Both the position numbers and the translations under genes were made by a program. Positions 16,162-25,175 of a DNA stretch of 64,000 nucleotides are shown in pieces. How positions within the stretch are numbered: the first letter of the stretch is position 1; the number at the start of each line of letters is the position of its first letter. The notes below the pieces were generated by a model, which worked only from the letters and a program-made list of their open reading frames with translations, was not told the origin of the DNA and ran no database searches. This stretch comes from Salinadaptatus halalkaliphilus (GTDB lineage: Archaea > Halobacteriota > Halobacteria > Halobacteriales > Natrialbaceae), in contig NZ_RBZW01000022.1 in the NCBI RefSeq assembly GCF_006543045.1, positions 90,186 to 154,185 on the forward strand. The letters run 5' to 3'.

Positions 16162-17442
16162 ATGTCGGCGAACATTTTCATCACCGAGGAGACGATCGAC
16201 GGGGTCGAGGACGGCCCGCTCGCGGACACGACCGTCGCCGTCAAGGACAATATCTCGACCGAGGGCATACTGACGACCTGCGGGTCAGCGATGTTGGACG
16301 ACTACGTGCCGCCCTACGACGCCACCGTCGTCTCCCGGCTGAAAGATGCCGGCGCGACCATCGTCGGCAAGACGAACATGGACGAGTTCGGGATGGGAAC
16401 GACGACCGAGACCTCGGCCTTCGGCGCGACGGAGAACCCGGCCGCACCCGGTCACGTCCCCGGTGGCTCCTCGGGGGGCTCCGCTGCCGCCGTCGCCGCT
16501 GGCGAGGCAGACGTCGCACTCGGCTCGGACACCGGCGGCTCGATTCGCTGTCCGGCCGCGTTCTGTGGCGTCGTCGGTATCAAACCCACCTACGGGCTGG
16601 TCTCGCGCTACGGCCTCGTCGCCTACGGCAACAGTTTAGAGCAGATCGGTCCCTTCGCGACGAGCGTCGAGGACGCCGCCGCCACCCTCGACGTCATCGC
16701 AGGGCCGGACGACCGCGACGCCACCACTCGGGAACCGCCCGCGGACGGCGAGAGCGACTCCAGCTACGCCGACGCGGCGACCGGCGATGTCGACGGGCTC
16801 TCCATCGGCGTCCCCACCGAACTGCTCGAGGGCGCCGACGAGGGCGTCGTCGACACCTTCTGGGACGCGATCGACGACCTCGAATCCCAGGGCGCGAGCT
16901 ACCACGAGGTCTCGCTGCCGTCGGTCGAACACGCCGTCGAGGCCTACTACGTGATCGCGATGTCCGAAGCCTCCTCGAACCTCGCTCGCTTCGACGGCGT
17001 TCGGTACGGCGAGTCGGGCGGCTACGACGGGAACTGGAACGAGACGTTCGCAACGGCTCGCAAGGAAGGCTTCGGCGACGAGGTCAAACGCCGCATCCTG
17101 CTTGGCACCTACGCGCTCTCGGCTGGCTACCACGACAAGTACTACAAGAAGGCCCAGGACGCCCGTGCGTGGGTCAAACAGGACTTCGACGGGGTCCTCG
17201 AGGAAGCCGACGTACTCGCCTCGCCGACGATGCCCGTCCCGCCGTTCGAACGCGGCGAGAGCCTCGACGATCCGCTCCAGATGTATCTCGCGGACGCGAA
17301 CACGGTCCCGGTCAATCTCGCGGATCTGCCGGCGATTTCTGTCCCGGCGGGCGAAACCGACGGGCTCCCCGTCGGCTTGCAACTCGTCGGGCCCGCCTTT
17401 GGCGAACGCGAACTGATCCGGGCTGGCAGTGCACTCTCGTAG
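16162..17442 (+). CDS. gatA: Glu-tRNA(Gln)/Asp-tRNA(Asn) amidotransferase subunit A
   Basis: Amidase subunit that releases ammonia from glutamine for transamidation of misacylated tRNA in the cytosol. The 426-aa product shows the Ser-cisSer-Lys triad: Lys in VAVKDNISTEG, cis-Ser in GGSSGGSAAAVAAGE and the nucleophile Ser in SDTGGSIRCPAAFCG. The amidase signature continues as GIKPTYGLVSRYG. The ATG at 16162 lies one base after the gatC stop; the N-terminal leader is short, as in other haloarchaeal GatA proteins. Confidence 0.95.
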   Translation: MSANIFITEETIDGVEDGPLADTTVAVKDNISTEGILTTCGSAMLDDYVPPYDATVVSRLKDAGATIVGKTNMDEFGMGTTTETSAFGATENPAAPGHVPGGSSGGSAAAVAAGEADVALGSDTGGSIRCPAAFCGVVGIKPTYGLVSRYGLVAYGNSLEQIGPFATSVEDAAATLDVIAGPDDRDATTREPPADGESDSSYADAATGDVDGLSIGVPTELLEGADEGVVDTFWDAIDDLESQGASYHEVSLPSVEHAVEAYYVIAMSEASSNLARFDGVRYGESGGYDGNWNETFATARKEGFGDEVKRRILLGTYALSAGYHDKYYKKAQDARAWVKQDFDGVLEEADVLASPTMPVPPFERGESLDDPLQMYLADANTVPVNLADLPAISVPAGETDGLPVGLQLVGPAFGERELIRAGSALS

Positions 17443-17461
17443 GATATTACCGGAATCAATT

Positions 17462-17482
17462 GCCTGATTTGACTCGTCAGGC
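17462..17482 (+). terminator. Hairpin after gatA
   Basis: GCCTGA at 17462-17467 pairs with TCAGGC at 17477-17482 around a nine-base loop, 19 bases after the gatA stop. It is short and without a clear T run, so terminator function is only suggested. A TATA-like GATATAC follows near 17492 and would serve the next gene. Confidence 0.3.
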
Positions 17483-17548
17483 TCGAAGCACGGACGATAT
17501 ACTTTTGTAAATGATCGAGGTTAGTCGTAGTAACTACCCGTCCGAACC

Positions 17549-17959
17549 ATGATCGAAACACGAGCGTGGACTGTCTCCTTCGACGAATTTGCCCGCCTTT
17601 GCGACCTCGTCGAACAGTACTTCGGAGAGACGGTCGACGAGGTCGCGGTCCATGCTCCGGTTTCAAAACGACAGCTCGTGGCCGTCCTCGCAAGAGCACA
17701 AATTGCCGGTCACGACCTGACCGCAAGCGGACGGCTTGAGCGTTCCGACATCGTCTACCAGTCCTCACGGGAGACGTTGTGTTGGCTCGAGACGGCGTTC
17801 TGGGACGAGCTTCGCGAGTCGCATAATCTGTCGTCGACGGAGTGTTTGGCCGCTTGCAACGTCCACCGACGAATTATCGAAGCCGTCGATAGCCGCAGTA
17901 TGGCCGACGATCATAGCCGCGATCCGTTCGTCTTCATCGAGCATCCGATCGAGACGTAG
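17549..17959 (+). CDS. Unknown protein (136 aa)
   Basis: I do not recognise the family. The protein is soluble, begins MIETRAWTVSFDEFARLCDL, and is predicted mostly alpha-helical (VSKRQLVAVLARAQIAGHDL, ETLCWLETAFWDELRES). Composition is acidic but less so than the neighbours. It stands alone between gatA and a convergent winged-helix gene, with its own likely promoter about 55 bases upstream. Confidence 0.65.
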   Translation: MIETRAWTVSFDEFARLCDLVEQYFGETVDEVAVHAPVSKRQLVAVLARAQIAGHDLTASGRLERSDIVYQSSRETLCWLETAFWDELRESHNLSSTECLAACNVHRRIIEAVDSRSMADDHSRDPFVFIEHPIET

Positions 17960-18008
17960 CGGTCACTCGTCGGGTGCGAAAACACCGCTGCACTCGACCT
18001 CAGGCGGA

Positions 18009-18359
18009 CTACTCCTCGTAGGCGAGGTTCATGATCCACTGGGAGAAGGCGTCACTGTTGGGATCGACCTCTTCCTCCCCGATAAACGGCGAGAGCATGT
18101 CACCGGCCATCAACAGCGTGAAATCGAGGTCGCGAGCGGTCGGCGAGATGTAGTAGGTGTTGTGTCCGTTGTAGACCGTCTCTTCGCGGTCGACGAGTTC
18201 TTTTTCGACGAGCGATTCGACGATACGACTCCCCTTGCGCGAGGAGACATCGAGCTCCTTCCAGAAGTCGCTCTGGTGGATGCCGCCAGTCTGGCGAACG
18301 AGTTCCAGTCCAGCCCGTTCGTCCTCGGAGAGTTCCGCTTCGGCTTCGATAGCGCTCAC
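18009..18359 (-). CDS. Winged-helix DNA-binding protein
   Basis: A 116-aa protein with a MarR/Lrp-like winged helix: GGIHQSDFWKELDVSSRKGSRI is the HTH and LVDREETVYNGHNTYYISPT the wing. The tail (residues 80-116) contains LLMAGDMLSPF and a final acidic segment. The GTG at 18357-18359 was chosen because GGAGGGG (minus strand, 18368-18374) sits eight bases upstream as a ribosome site; the alternative GTG at 18368 would overlap that site. Target genes are unknown. It may cotranscribe with the NRDE gene 72 bases upstream. Confidence 0.8.
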   Translation of the reverse strand: MSAIEAEAELSEDERAGLELVRQTGGIHQSDFWKELDVSSRKGSRIVESLVEKELVDREETVYNGHNTYYISPTARDLDFTLLMAGDMLSPFIGEEEVDPNSDAFSQWIMNLAYEE

Positions 18360-18431
18360 GGTGACCACCCCTCCGCGTTCGCCGCGACAGGTCGGAGTCC
18401 GTCCATACGTACACGAGAGAGAGGGAGCCGC

Positions 18432-19202
18432 TTAAATGTGCCCTTCGAGGTTGCCACTTCCCTCGGTCCGCTCGAGATCGATCGACTCGTACCTCGTCCG
18501 ACAGGGCGGCCCGGCGGCAAACCGGTAGCTTCCCGTCTCGCCGACTGACAGCAACGACGACGACCGCGTCCCAAAGCCATCGTGGTGAAGACAGACGCCG
18601 TACTCGTGATCGCCGAGGATGCCGCCAGCCCGCTCGAGCCATTTGCTTGCCGTCTCTCCGGTCGACGTGGCGAGCTCCCGGCGCACGGCTCGAGCGTTAT
18701 CGGCCTGCGCTCGAGCCGTTTCGCGACGCGAGGGTGGCGCGTCGACCTCGTCGTCGACGGCGGCGTTGACCACGACGTGGACGCCGGGATCGAACTCGGT
18801 GCGGGTGAGATCACCGTCCCACGCATAACAGACCGCGTCGTTCGCGTCCGCGACGACGAGATAGAAGCCGTCGTACTCCCGCGTGCCCGTCTCTTCCTCG
18901 AGCAACTCGGCCGCTGCAGTCGCCGACGAACACTCGAGGATGTCGGCGACGAGCAAGCCCCGAGAGCGGTCGCTGGCCAGGTCAGTGTCGGTCCACTTGT
19001 TCGTAATACCGACGAACAGGCCGTACTCGTTGTAGCCGATCCACGTCCCGCCCGCGTCCGCATCCCGCGGTGCGACGATCACGGGGTCCGCGCTGTATAT
19101 CCCGGGCGGGAACGACTCGCGATCGAGGGACTCGTCACGATTGGCGGCCACTGCGATGGGCACGTCGTCGAAGACCTGCCAGGCGAGCGTCAGTGTACAC
19201 AC
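18432..19202 (-). CDS. NRDE/TANGO2-family protein
   Basis: A 256-aa member of the NRDE (DUF833) family related to eukaryotic TANGO2, with an Ntn-hydrolase-like fold. The N-terminal MCTLTL puts Cys at position 2, the expected nucleophile, and the family motif AANRDESLDRES is at about residues 18-29. GTWIGYNEYGLFVGITNKW is also conserved. The start codon is GTG. Proposed roles for the family concern lipid or haem handling, but the reaction is not known. Confidence 0.88.
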   Translation of the reverse strand: MCTLTLAWQVFDDVPIAVAANRDESLDRESFPPGIYSADPVIVAPRDADAGGTWIGYNEYGLFVGITNKWTDTDLASDRSRGLLVADILECSSATAAAELLEEETGTREYDGFYLVVADANDAVCYAWDGDLTRTEFDPGVHVVVNAAVDDEVDAPPSRRETARAQADNARAVRRELATSTGETASKWLERAGGILGDHEYGVCLHHDGFGTRSSSLLSVGETGSYRFAAGPPCRTRYESIDLERTEGSGNLEGHI

Positions 19203-19265
19203 GAGTCGCTGTAGGCGCGGGATCGCCTTAACTCCGGGTCTCGCGGAACGCCAGTTTGGTCGACG

Positions 19266-20846
19266 CTATGGCAGATCGGTGATGTCCACGCCGTCCTCGA
19301 GTACCCGTGCTCGAGCGGCCTCGCGATCGACGGTTCCCGACGCCGTTCGGGGCAACGAGTCGACGACGGCGATCGTCTTCGGTTGCTTGAAACCAGCGAG
19401 CCGATCCTCGCAGTGATCGAGGACGGACCGAATCTCGAGCGTCTCGCCGTTCCCAGCGCCGTCGGGGGTGATCAGCGACCCCACGCGTTCACCCCACTCG
19501 GGGTCGGAGAGTCCAACGACCGCAGCGGCCTCGACGCCCGGTGCGCTCCGGAGCGCGTCAATCACCTCGCCGGGATCGACGTTTTCGCCGCCGGTGACGA
19601 TGCGGTCGCTGCGGCGGTTGAGGATCCAGAGTCGGCCGTCCTCATCCCGGCGACCGATATCCCCGGTTCGCAGTCCCCGGTCGGTGACCGCCGCGTCGGT
19701 GTGGGCGTCCTCGAGATAGCCGGGTGTCACCGTCGGCCCGGACACGACGAGTTCGCCGGTGTCGCCCGCGCCGCGGACGTTCCCGTCGTCGTCGACGACC
19801 GTCACGTCGGTGAACGCGAGTGGTTGGCCGACGGTCCCTTCGTGGGCCCGCGTCTCCGCGGGTGTCGCCGTCGCGATCTGGGAGGCCGTCTCGGTCATGC
19901 CGTAGGTCGGATACACCGGCACCGCCCGCTCGTGACAACGTTCGAGGAACTCGCTCGAGGCCGGCGCGCCGCCCAGCAGGACGAACCGCAGCGCATCCGA
20001 CGGCTCCCAGCCAGCCGCGAGCAGCCGCTTGCACATGGTCGGCACGAGCGAGACGCCGCTGATCTCGAAGCGCTCGAGCACGCGGGCGGTGTCCTCGGCG
20101 TCGAACTCGCGCTGGATCACGGCTGTGGTGCCATACAGTGTCGAGCGGACGATCGGTGCCAGTCCACCCATGTGATACGTTGGGAGACAGCAGAGCCACC
20201 GATCGTCGGGCCCGACGCCGAGCCGGAACGCCGAGGCGGTCGCGCTGGCGACGAGGTTGCCGATCGTCAGTCGAACACCCTTCGGATCGCCCGATGTGCC
20301 CGAGGTGAACATGACGAGCATCGTGTCGTCGCGCTCGAGGGGGGCCGGTTCGACTGCGGCGGCGTCGGCCGAGTGGGTCGGCGAGTGGTCCTCGTGGGCC
20401 ACCGCGAGCGACTGGGTCCGTTCGTCCCCTGGCTCGTCGACCGATCGGATCGACGGCGGGCCGCCATCCGCGACGGCGTCTGCAACGTCAAGCGCCGCGG
20501 CTTCGGTATCGCGCTCACAGACGATACTCTCGAGCCCGGTGCGTTCGACCTTCGTCGCGAGTTCCCGGGTCGTCTCGCGGACGTTCAGGGGAACGACGGT
20601 CACACCGCGGCGCATCGCGGCGAAAAACAGTGTCGCGAACGCGGGGCGAGTGTCGATGAGGATCCCGAGTCGCTCGCCAGAATCAGCCTCGAGTGCTGTC
20701 GTGACGGCGTCGACGCGGTGGTCGAACTCCCGGTACGTCCAGGTCCTGTCGGTCGCGACGTCGATCAGTGCGGTTCGCTGTGGCGTCGCGGCCGCCCGGT
20801 GTGAGAGGAGATCCCGCGTCGGCCAGTCGGTCGTCGGCCCGATCAC
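19266..20846 (-). CDS. menE: o-Succinylbenzoate-CoA ligase
   Basis: Activates o-succinylbenzoate with ATP and CoA in menaquinone synthesis. The 526-aa product is an acyl-adenylate-forming enzyme: the P-loop-like MLVMFTSGTSGDPKGV, then YPTYGMTETASQ, the TGDIGRRDEDGRLWILNRRSDRI hinge and the C-terminal Lys in AGFKQPKTIAVVDSLPRTASG. The start is a GTG (20844-20846) whose last two bases overlap the TGA of menC; the upstream extension in this frame would run far into menC. It is last in the overlapping operon menA-menC-menE. Confidence 0.92.
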   Translation of the reverse strand: MIGPTTDWPTRDLLSHRAAATPQRTALIDVATDRTWTYREFDHRVDAVTTALEADSGERLGILIDTRPAFATLFFAAMRRGVTVVPLNVRETTRELATKVERTGLESIVCERDTEAAALDVADAVADGGPPSIRSVDEPGDERTQSLAVAHEDHSPTHSADAAAVEPAPLERDDTMLVMFTSGTSGDPKGVRLTIGNLVASATASAFRLGVGPDDRWLCCLPTYHMGGLAPIVRSTLYGTTAVIQREFDAEDTARVLERFEISGVSLVPTMCKRLLAAGWEPSDALRFVLLGGAPASSEFLERCHERAVPVYPTYGMTETASQIATATPAETRAHEGTVGQPLAFTDVTVVDDDGNVRGAGDTGELVVSGPTVTPGYLEDAHTDAAVTDRGLRTGDIGRRDEDGRLWILNRRSDRIVTGGENVDPGEVIDALRSAPGVEAAAVVGLSDPEWGERVGSLITPDGAGNGETLEIRSVLDHCEDRLAGFKQPKTIAVVDSLPRTASGTVDREAARARVLEDGVDITDLP

Positions 20847-21955
20847 GGTTCCCACACTCCGTCGGCGCCGATTCCCTTCGCCTGCGGGACGACAGCGGCA
20901 CCCTTCTCGAGCAAGACCGGGTCGGGCCCGAGATCCTCGGCGAGCACGTCGGCGGTAGCGAGCCCACAGGCGGGAACTTCGGGGATCGCCGCCGCGAGGT
21001 GGACGGCGGCCGTCCGAGCGACGACGCCGTCGATCGTCGTCGTCACGATCGGCGTCAGATCGATCTCGCACACCCAGGCTGCGACCCGGCGTGCGATGTC
21101 AATACCGCCCAGCGCCATCGGTTTCAGGACGACCGCATCGGCGGCTTCGGCCGAACAGATCGCGTCGATCCCGTGCTCGAGCACGCCTTCGTCGAGGGCG
21201 ATCTCGACGCCCTCGCCACGGAGGTCAGCGTGTCCCTCGAGTGCGCCCGCCGGGAGCGGCTGCTCGAGGATCGACACGTCGAGATCGGCGAAGGCCTCGA
21301 TCGCCCGCTCGGCATCCGGAATGGTCCAGGCCTCGTTTGCATCGACCCGCAACTCGACGGCCGAACCGACGACATCACGAACGCGCCGGACGCGCTCGAT
21401 GTCGTCCTCGAGCGGGCGAGAGCCAACCTTCACCTTACAACAGGCAAAACCGGCGTCGACAGCCTCGTGTGCTGCGGCCACAGCGTCGTTCGCCGATCCC
21501 GCACCGATCGTCGCGTTGACCGGCACCCGACCGACCATCGTCTCCTGGCCGAGATACCGATACAGCGGAACCGCCTCCCTCGAGGCCTGGAGGTCCGCAA
21601 GGGCCAGCGCGACGCCGTGTCTGGCCGCGACCTGCCGGTCGACGGCTTCTAGTGCCGCTTCGGGTCCACCCACTGTCAGTGCTTGTTGGGCGCGCTCGAG
21701 GGCGTCTGCACAGTCCTCACCGGATTCCGTCCAGCCGGAAAGCGGCGTCGCCTCGCCGTAGCCGACGGTCCCCTCGGAGGCAGGCGTCGGCGCCGCTCCG
21801 TCCCCCGGCGTCCCCGCGGTGCTCTCGTCGACGATGCGAACGAGGTAGCCGTCCCGCGTCTCGATCGTCCCGTTGGCCGTCTCGAGCGGGGCCGAAAGCG
21901 ACAGCGAGAACGGGCGATACTCGAGGTGCAAGTCCTCGTCGACCGCCGTACTCAT
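20843..21955 (-). CDS. menC: o-Succinylbenzoate synthase
   Basis: Dehydrates SHCHC to o-succinylbenzoate. It is a 370-aa enolase-superfamily enzyme of the muconate-lactonising type: catalytic K176 in CCKVKVG, metal ligands D205 (RVDANEAW), E231 (EQPL) and D255 (ALDEG), and K278 (VVLKPMALGG). About 30 disordered residues (STAGTPGDGAAPTPASE) are inserted in the N-terminal capping domain. Its ATG overlaps the menA stop and its TGA overlaps the menE start, so the three genes are translationally coupled. Confidence 0.92.
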   Translation of the reverse strand: MSTAVDEDLHLEYRPFSLSLSAPLETANGTIETRDGYLVRIVDESTAGTPGDGAAPTPASEGTVGYGEATPLSGWTESGEDCADALERAQQALTVGGPEAALEAVDRQVAARHGVALALADLQASREAVPLYRYLGQETMVGRVPVNATIGAGSANDAVAAAHEAVDAGFACCKVKVGSRPLEDDIERVRRVRDVVGSAVELRVDANEAWTIPDAERAIEAFADLDVSILEQPLPAGALEGHADLRGEGVEIALDEGVLEHGIDAICSAEAADAVVLKPMALGGIDIARRVAAWVCEIDLTPIVTTTIDGVVARTAAVHLAAAIPEVPACGLATADVLAEDLGPDPVLLEKGAAVVPQAKGIGADGVWEP

Positions 21956-22899
21956 AGGACCACCACGCCGACGGCGAACACGATCGCGTAGATCGCGAGC
22001 AGTTTGCCGGTCCCCTCCAGCGCCGGGTTGAGCGCCTCGCCGTCCGTTCGCGTACAGACGGTGCGAGCGAGAACGCCGGCGTAAGGCAGCGTCACCAGCG
22101 GGAGCAAGACGCCAACGCCGAGATCGCTGGCGAGCCAGAGCACCGGCGGAACGAGATACGCGAGCGCGAGCATGGCGACGTACTCGACGCGGCTCCAGCG
22201 ATAGCCCAGTCGTACCGCGAGCGTTCGTTTGCCGGCCTCGGTGTCGGTCTCCTTGTCACGGATGTTGTTGACGACGAGAATTGCCGTCGAGAGCCCCGCG
22301 ATCGGCAGGGAAGCGAGGAACGCCTCGAGTGTGACCGTTCCGGCGGGGATCGTCGTAATCGGCGGCTCGACGGGGGCGACCGCCGCGGCCTGGACGTAGA
22401 AGGTCCCCATCACGGCGACGATACCGAAGAAGACGAAGACGAAGAGATCCCCGAGCCCGTGATAGCCAAGCGGGTACGGGCCACCGGTGTAGGCCCAGCC
22501 ACAGAAGACGCTCACCAGCCCGATCACGAGAATCGGGAGGCCTCCGACGTACACCAGATAGACCCCGGAGAGTATCGCCGCGGCGAAGGTCAGTGCGGTC
22601 GCGAGTTTGACCTGGTCCGGCGAGATAATACCCGACTGCGTGACGCGGGTAAACCCCTCGCGGTCCTCAGTATCCGCCCCCTTGATCGCGTCGTAGTAGT
22701 CGTTCGCGAAGTTCGTCCCCACCTGAATTAACGCCGCACCGACGAGTGCAAACAGCGCCGAAAGCGGGGCGAATACGCCCTCGGCGATCGCTACCCCCGT
22801 CCCGACGATAACGGGTGCCGCGGCCGCGGGCAGCGTCTGCGGACGTGCCGCCATCAGCCACGCCTTCGTCCGCGAGATATCTGTCTCGACCGTACTCAT
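21952..22899 (-). CDS. menA: 1,4-Dihydroxy-2-naphthoate polyprenyltransferase
   Basis: Attaches the polyprenyl tail to dihydroxynaphthoate in the membrane. The 315-aa UbiA-family protein has eight to nine hydrophobic helices and both Asp-rich motifs: NDYYDAIKGADTEDR and NNIRDKETDTEAGKRTLAVRLG. The start at 22899 (MSTVETDIS) places the conserved KAWLMAARPQTLPAA near the N-terminus. It is the first gene of the menA-menC-menE operon and overlaps menC by four bases. Confidence 0.94.
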   Translation of the reverse strand: MSTVETDISRTKAWLMAARPQTLPAAAAPVIVGTGVAIAEGVFAPLSALFALVGAALIQVGTNFANDYYDAIKGADTEDREGFTRVTQSGIISPDQVKLATALTFAAAILSGVYLVYVGGLPILVIGLVSVFCGWAYTGGPYPLGYHGLGDLFVFVFFGIVAVMGTFYVQAAAVAPVEPPITTIPAGTVTLEAFLASLPIAGLSTAILVVNNIRDKETDTEAGKRTLAVRLGYRWSRVEYVAMLALAYLVPPVLWLASDLGVGVLLPLVTLPYAGVLARTVCTRTDGEALNPALEGTGKLLAIYAIVFAVGVVVL

Positions 22900-22992
22900 T
22901 GCCTCGAGTGTCCGATACGAAAGAGTGTCAACGTTGGCATTGCAGGCCAACGGTTCCGCTTTTCCGAACTCGAGATCGTGTTCCCACCACCG

Positions 22993-23772
22993 TCACTGGA
23001 ATCGGCGAGACGCAATCACGAGCAGCGTCGCCAGAAGTGTAACGACAGCGGCCCCAACAGCGAACCCAGGAACCGGGTCCTCGCCGGCGGACTCCGTCTG
23101 ACCGCCTCCCCCATCGTCGGCGCTCGAGTCGATATCGGCATCGTCGGCTATCGTGACGCCGTCGGGAACGTCGTCCACTCCGTCCCCAGATTCGCCATCG
23201 TCAGTCTCGTCGCCGCCCTCGACGTGGACCGTGCCGTCGAACTCGACTGCAGTTTGGGGATAATCCGAGGAGACGAGCGTCGCCGACGCGTCGACGATTT
23301 CGAGCGGCTCGCTCGCCGGCTCGGCGTCGTCGTCGATCTCGAACGTGACCGTCGCCGCGGACTCCCGTCCTCGAGCGCCGTCACCGGACGGCTCGCGCTG
23401 CTGGCTGACCGTGACGACGCCTGCATCGTCGTCGATGTCGGTCATTCCGTCGACCGTCGCGTCGTCGTCGCCCGCGGCGAGCATCGAGCCGTGTTCGACC
23501 TCCGTTGCGGTGAGAACGTCGGCGTCGTACTCGAGGTCGAACGAGAGGGCGTCGATCCCGTTCGCGTGGAGGTCGCCGTGTTCGTTGACGATGATATCGA
23601 CGGTGATCGTCTCACCGGCGTCGGCGTCGACTTCGTCCGGATGGACTTCGAAAATCGTCGCCCCGTCCCCGGCAAGTGCTGGGGTCGCCAGCAGTCCAAC
23701 CGCGAGACAAGACAGTACGATGACCACAACGAGGGGCAGAACCGACGATGGGAGACGGGACTGCTCGCTCAT
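22993..23772 (-). CDS. Cohesin-domain surface protein with PGF-CTERM-type tail
   Basis: A 259-aa exported protein: a Sec signal (residues 8-35, VVVIVLSCLAVGLLATPALA), one cohesin-like beta domain (about residues 38-175, VHPDEVDADAGETITVDI to TVHVE), a long Asp/Gly/Ser-rich linker and a C-terminal PVPGFAVGAAVVTLLATLL with basic end. This tail fits PGF-CTERM, which archaeosortase A processes to lipid-anchor proteins of the S-layer zone. Its ATG overlaps the stop of the P19-like lipoprotein gene, so it is the last gene of a three-gene operon. A cohesin domain suggests binding of a partner protein, perhaps the neighbouring lipoproteins; that is inference. Confidence 0.82.
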   Translation of the reverse strand: MSEQSRLPSSVLPLVVVIVLSCLAVGLLATPALAGDGATIFEVHPDEVDADAGETITVDIIVNEHGDLHANGIDALSFDLEYDADVLTATEVEHGSMLAAGDDDATVDGMTDIDDDAGVVTVSQQREPSGDGARGRESAATVTFEIDDDAEPASEPLEIVDASATLVSSDYPQTAVEFDGTVHVEGGDETDDGESGDGVDDVPDGVTIADDADIDSSADDGGGGQTESAGEDPVPGFAVGAAVVTLLATLLVIASRRFQ

Positions 23773-25175
23773 TCGCCGTCCACCTCTGGAACGACGAATT
23801 CGAGGTCCTCCATCTCGAGAAACGCCGTTTCGTAGCCCTGGTGACGTGCGACCTGAGGTGGGGAGTCTATCGTAACCGTGACTGAATCACCGGCCTCGAG
23901 AGCCTCGACCGACGCTCCGTAGTGGAGATCGTACTCGCCGTCGATCGTCTGGGTGAGCGACAGCTCTGCCGTCTCACCCCCGTCACGTTCGATCGTCACG
24001 CTCAGGGCCATATCCGCGAGCGGGACCCGGTTGTACGGCGTTCGCGGCGAGACGAGCAGATACCCCTCGTCGCCGTCGGCCAGACGCGAGCCCGACTCGA
24101 GGACGGTCACGAGAACGGCGGCGTCACCGCTGCGGGGCAGGTCCGCGTTCTCGGCGGGGACGCCGTCGTCGACAGCAGCCGGCTCGCGGAGGATCGTTCC
24201 AGGATACTCCCCGATGCGCGCCAGCGCGGAGTAGGGGACGTGCTGGTGGTGCTCGCCGTGGTCGTCGTGGTCGTCGTGCTCGCCGTGGTCGTCGTGATCG
24301 CCGTGACCGTCTGCGGATTCGTGATGCTCGTCAGCTGTACCGTGACCGTCGTGGTTACCATCGTCATGGTGGTCATCGCCGTGATGGTCGTCACCACTCT
24401 GGTGGTCGTGGTCGTCGTGATCGCCGTGGTCGCCGTGATCCATCGGCTCGAGTGCGCCCGTCGTCCCCCAGAAACTCTCGTCGAAATATTCGACGCCGCC
24501 GACGACCTCCTCGCGGAACGCCTCGTCGTAGGTGAACTCGAAGGTCGCCGTCTCGGTATCGGTCAGGCGATCCTCGAGTGCGCCGGTCGTGGTGGTCGAG
24601 ATCGGCGGGAGTTCGACCGTGACGGTGTACTCGCCGTCCGCGGGGAGCGAGACGTTGTCGCCGAAGTGAAAGCCCATCTCCTGGGAGATCATCGTCCAGG
24701 GCGACAGCGGTGAGCCGACCTGTTCGCCGTCTCGTTCGACGGTGACCCGTGCGCCGTCGTCGACCGGCAAGACGATGCCCGTCTCGCGGTCCCAGACCGT
24801 GAACATCATGTGGACGCCGCGGCCGTCCTCGGGTTCGACGCGTTCGATCGCGTCCTCGCCGCTTCCGGCGACGATCCAGAACGGGTGTGGATACGAAAGC
24901 ATGGGGGCGATGGCGATGTCACCTGCCTCGATTGGATCGAGCATCCGCATCGCCTCGCGGTGGGTCGGAATGTAGACCGCGGCGGGCGGGTCCTCGACTT
25001 CGATAACCTCCGGCGCCGTCTCGAGCTCCGCGCCGTTGTCAGTTTCTTCGCCGAATTCGAGACAGCCGGCGAGTGCGAGCGCTGCAGTTGCTGTTCCTGT
25101 TCGGGTAACGAACGTCCGTCGGTCGAACGTGTGCGGCCTGGGCATAGATAGGTCAGTTCGAGTATCGTTGGTCAT
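23769..25175 (-). CDS. P19-like metal-binding TAT lipoprotein with His-rich insert
   Basis: A 468-aa exported lipoprotein: twin-arginine signal DRRTFVTRTG and lipobox LAGC with C38. The middle part matches the P19/Tp34 periplasmic iron-protein fold, seen in MGFHFGDNVSLPADGEYTVTVEL. Between residues 245 and 312 is a very His- and Asp-rich segment (DHGDHDDHDH and similar), an obvious metal-binding stretch. A second beta domain follows (YSALARIGEYPG onward). It overlaps the DyP-like gene upstream and the cohesin gene downstream. The set recalls bacterial EfeUOB/P19 iron uptake, but no permease gene is adjacent. Confidence 0.85.
   Translation of the reverse strand: MTNDTRTDLSMPRPHTFDRRTFVTRTGTATAALALAGCLEFGEETDNGAELETAPEVIEVEDPPAAVYIPTHREAMRMLDPIEAGDIAIAPMLSYPHPFWIVAGSGEDAIERVEPEDGRGVHMMFTVWDRETGIVLPVDDGARVTVERDGEQVGSPLSPWTMISQEMGFHFGDNVSLPADGEYTVTVELPPISTTTTGALEDRLTDTETATFEFTYDEAFREEVVGGVEYFDESFWGTTGALEPMDHGDHGDHDDHDHQSGDDHHGDDHHDDGNHDGHGTADEHHESADGHGDHDDHGEHDDHDDHGEHHQHVPYSALARIGEYPGTILREPAAVDDGVPAENADLPRSGDAAVLVTVLESGSRLADGDEGYLLVSPRTPYNRVPLADMALSVTIERDGGETAELSLTQTIDGEYDLHYGASVEALEAGDSVTVTIDSPPQVARHQGYETAFLEMEDLEFVVPEVDGE

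Noticed and set aside
24235..24450. GTGGTCGTC-type low-complexity DNA, possible minisatellite or CRISPR-like repeat
   Set aside because: It is the coding sequence of the His/Asp-rich segment of the P19-like lipoprotein; units vary and there are no spacers.
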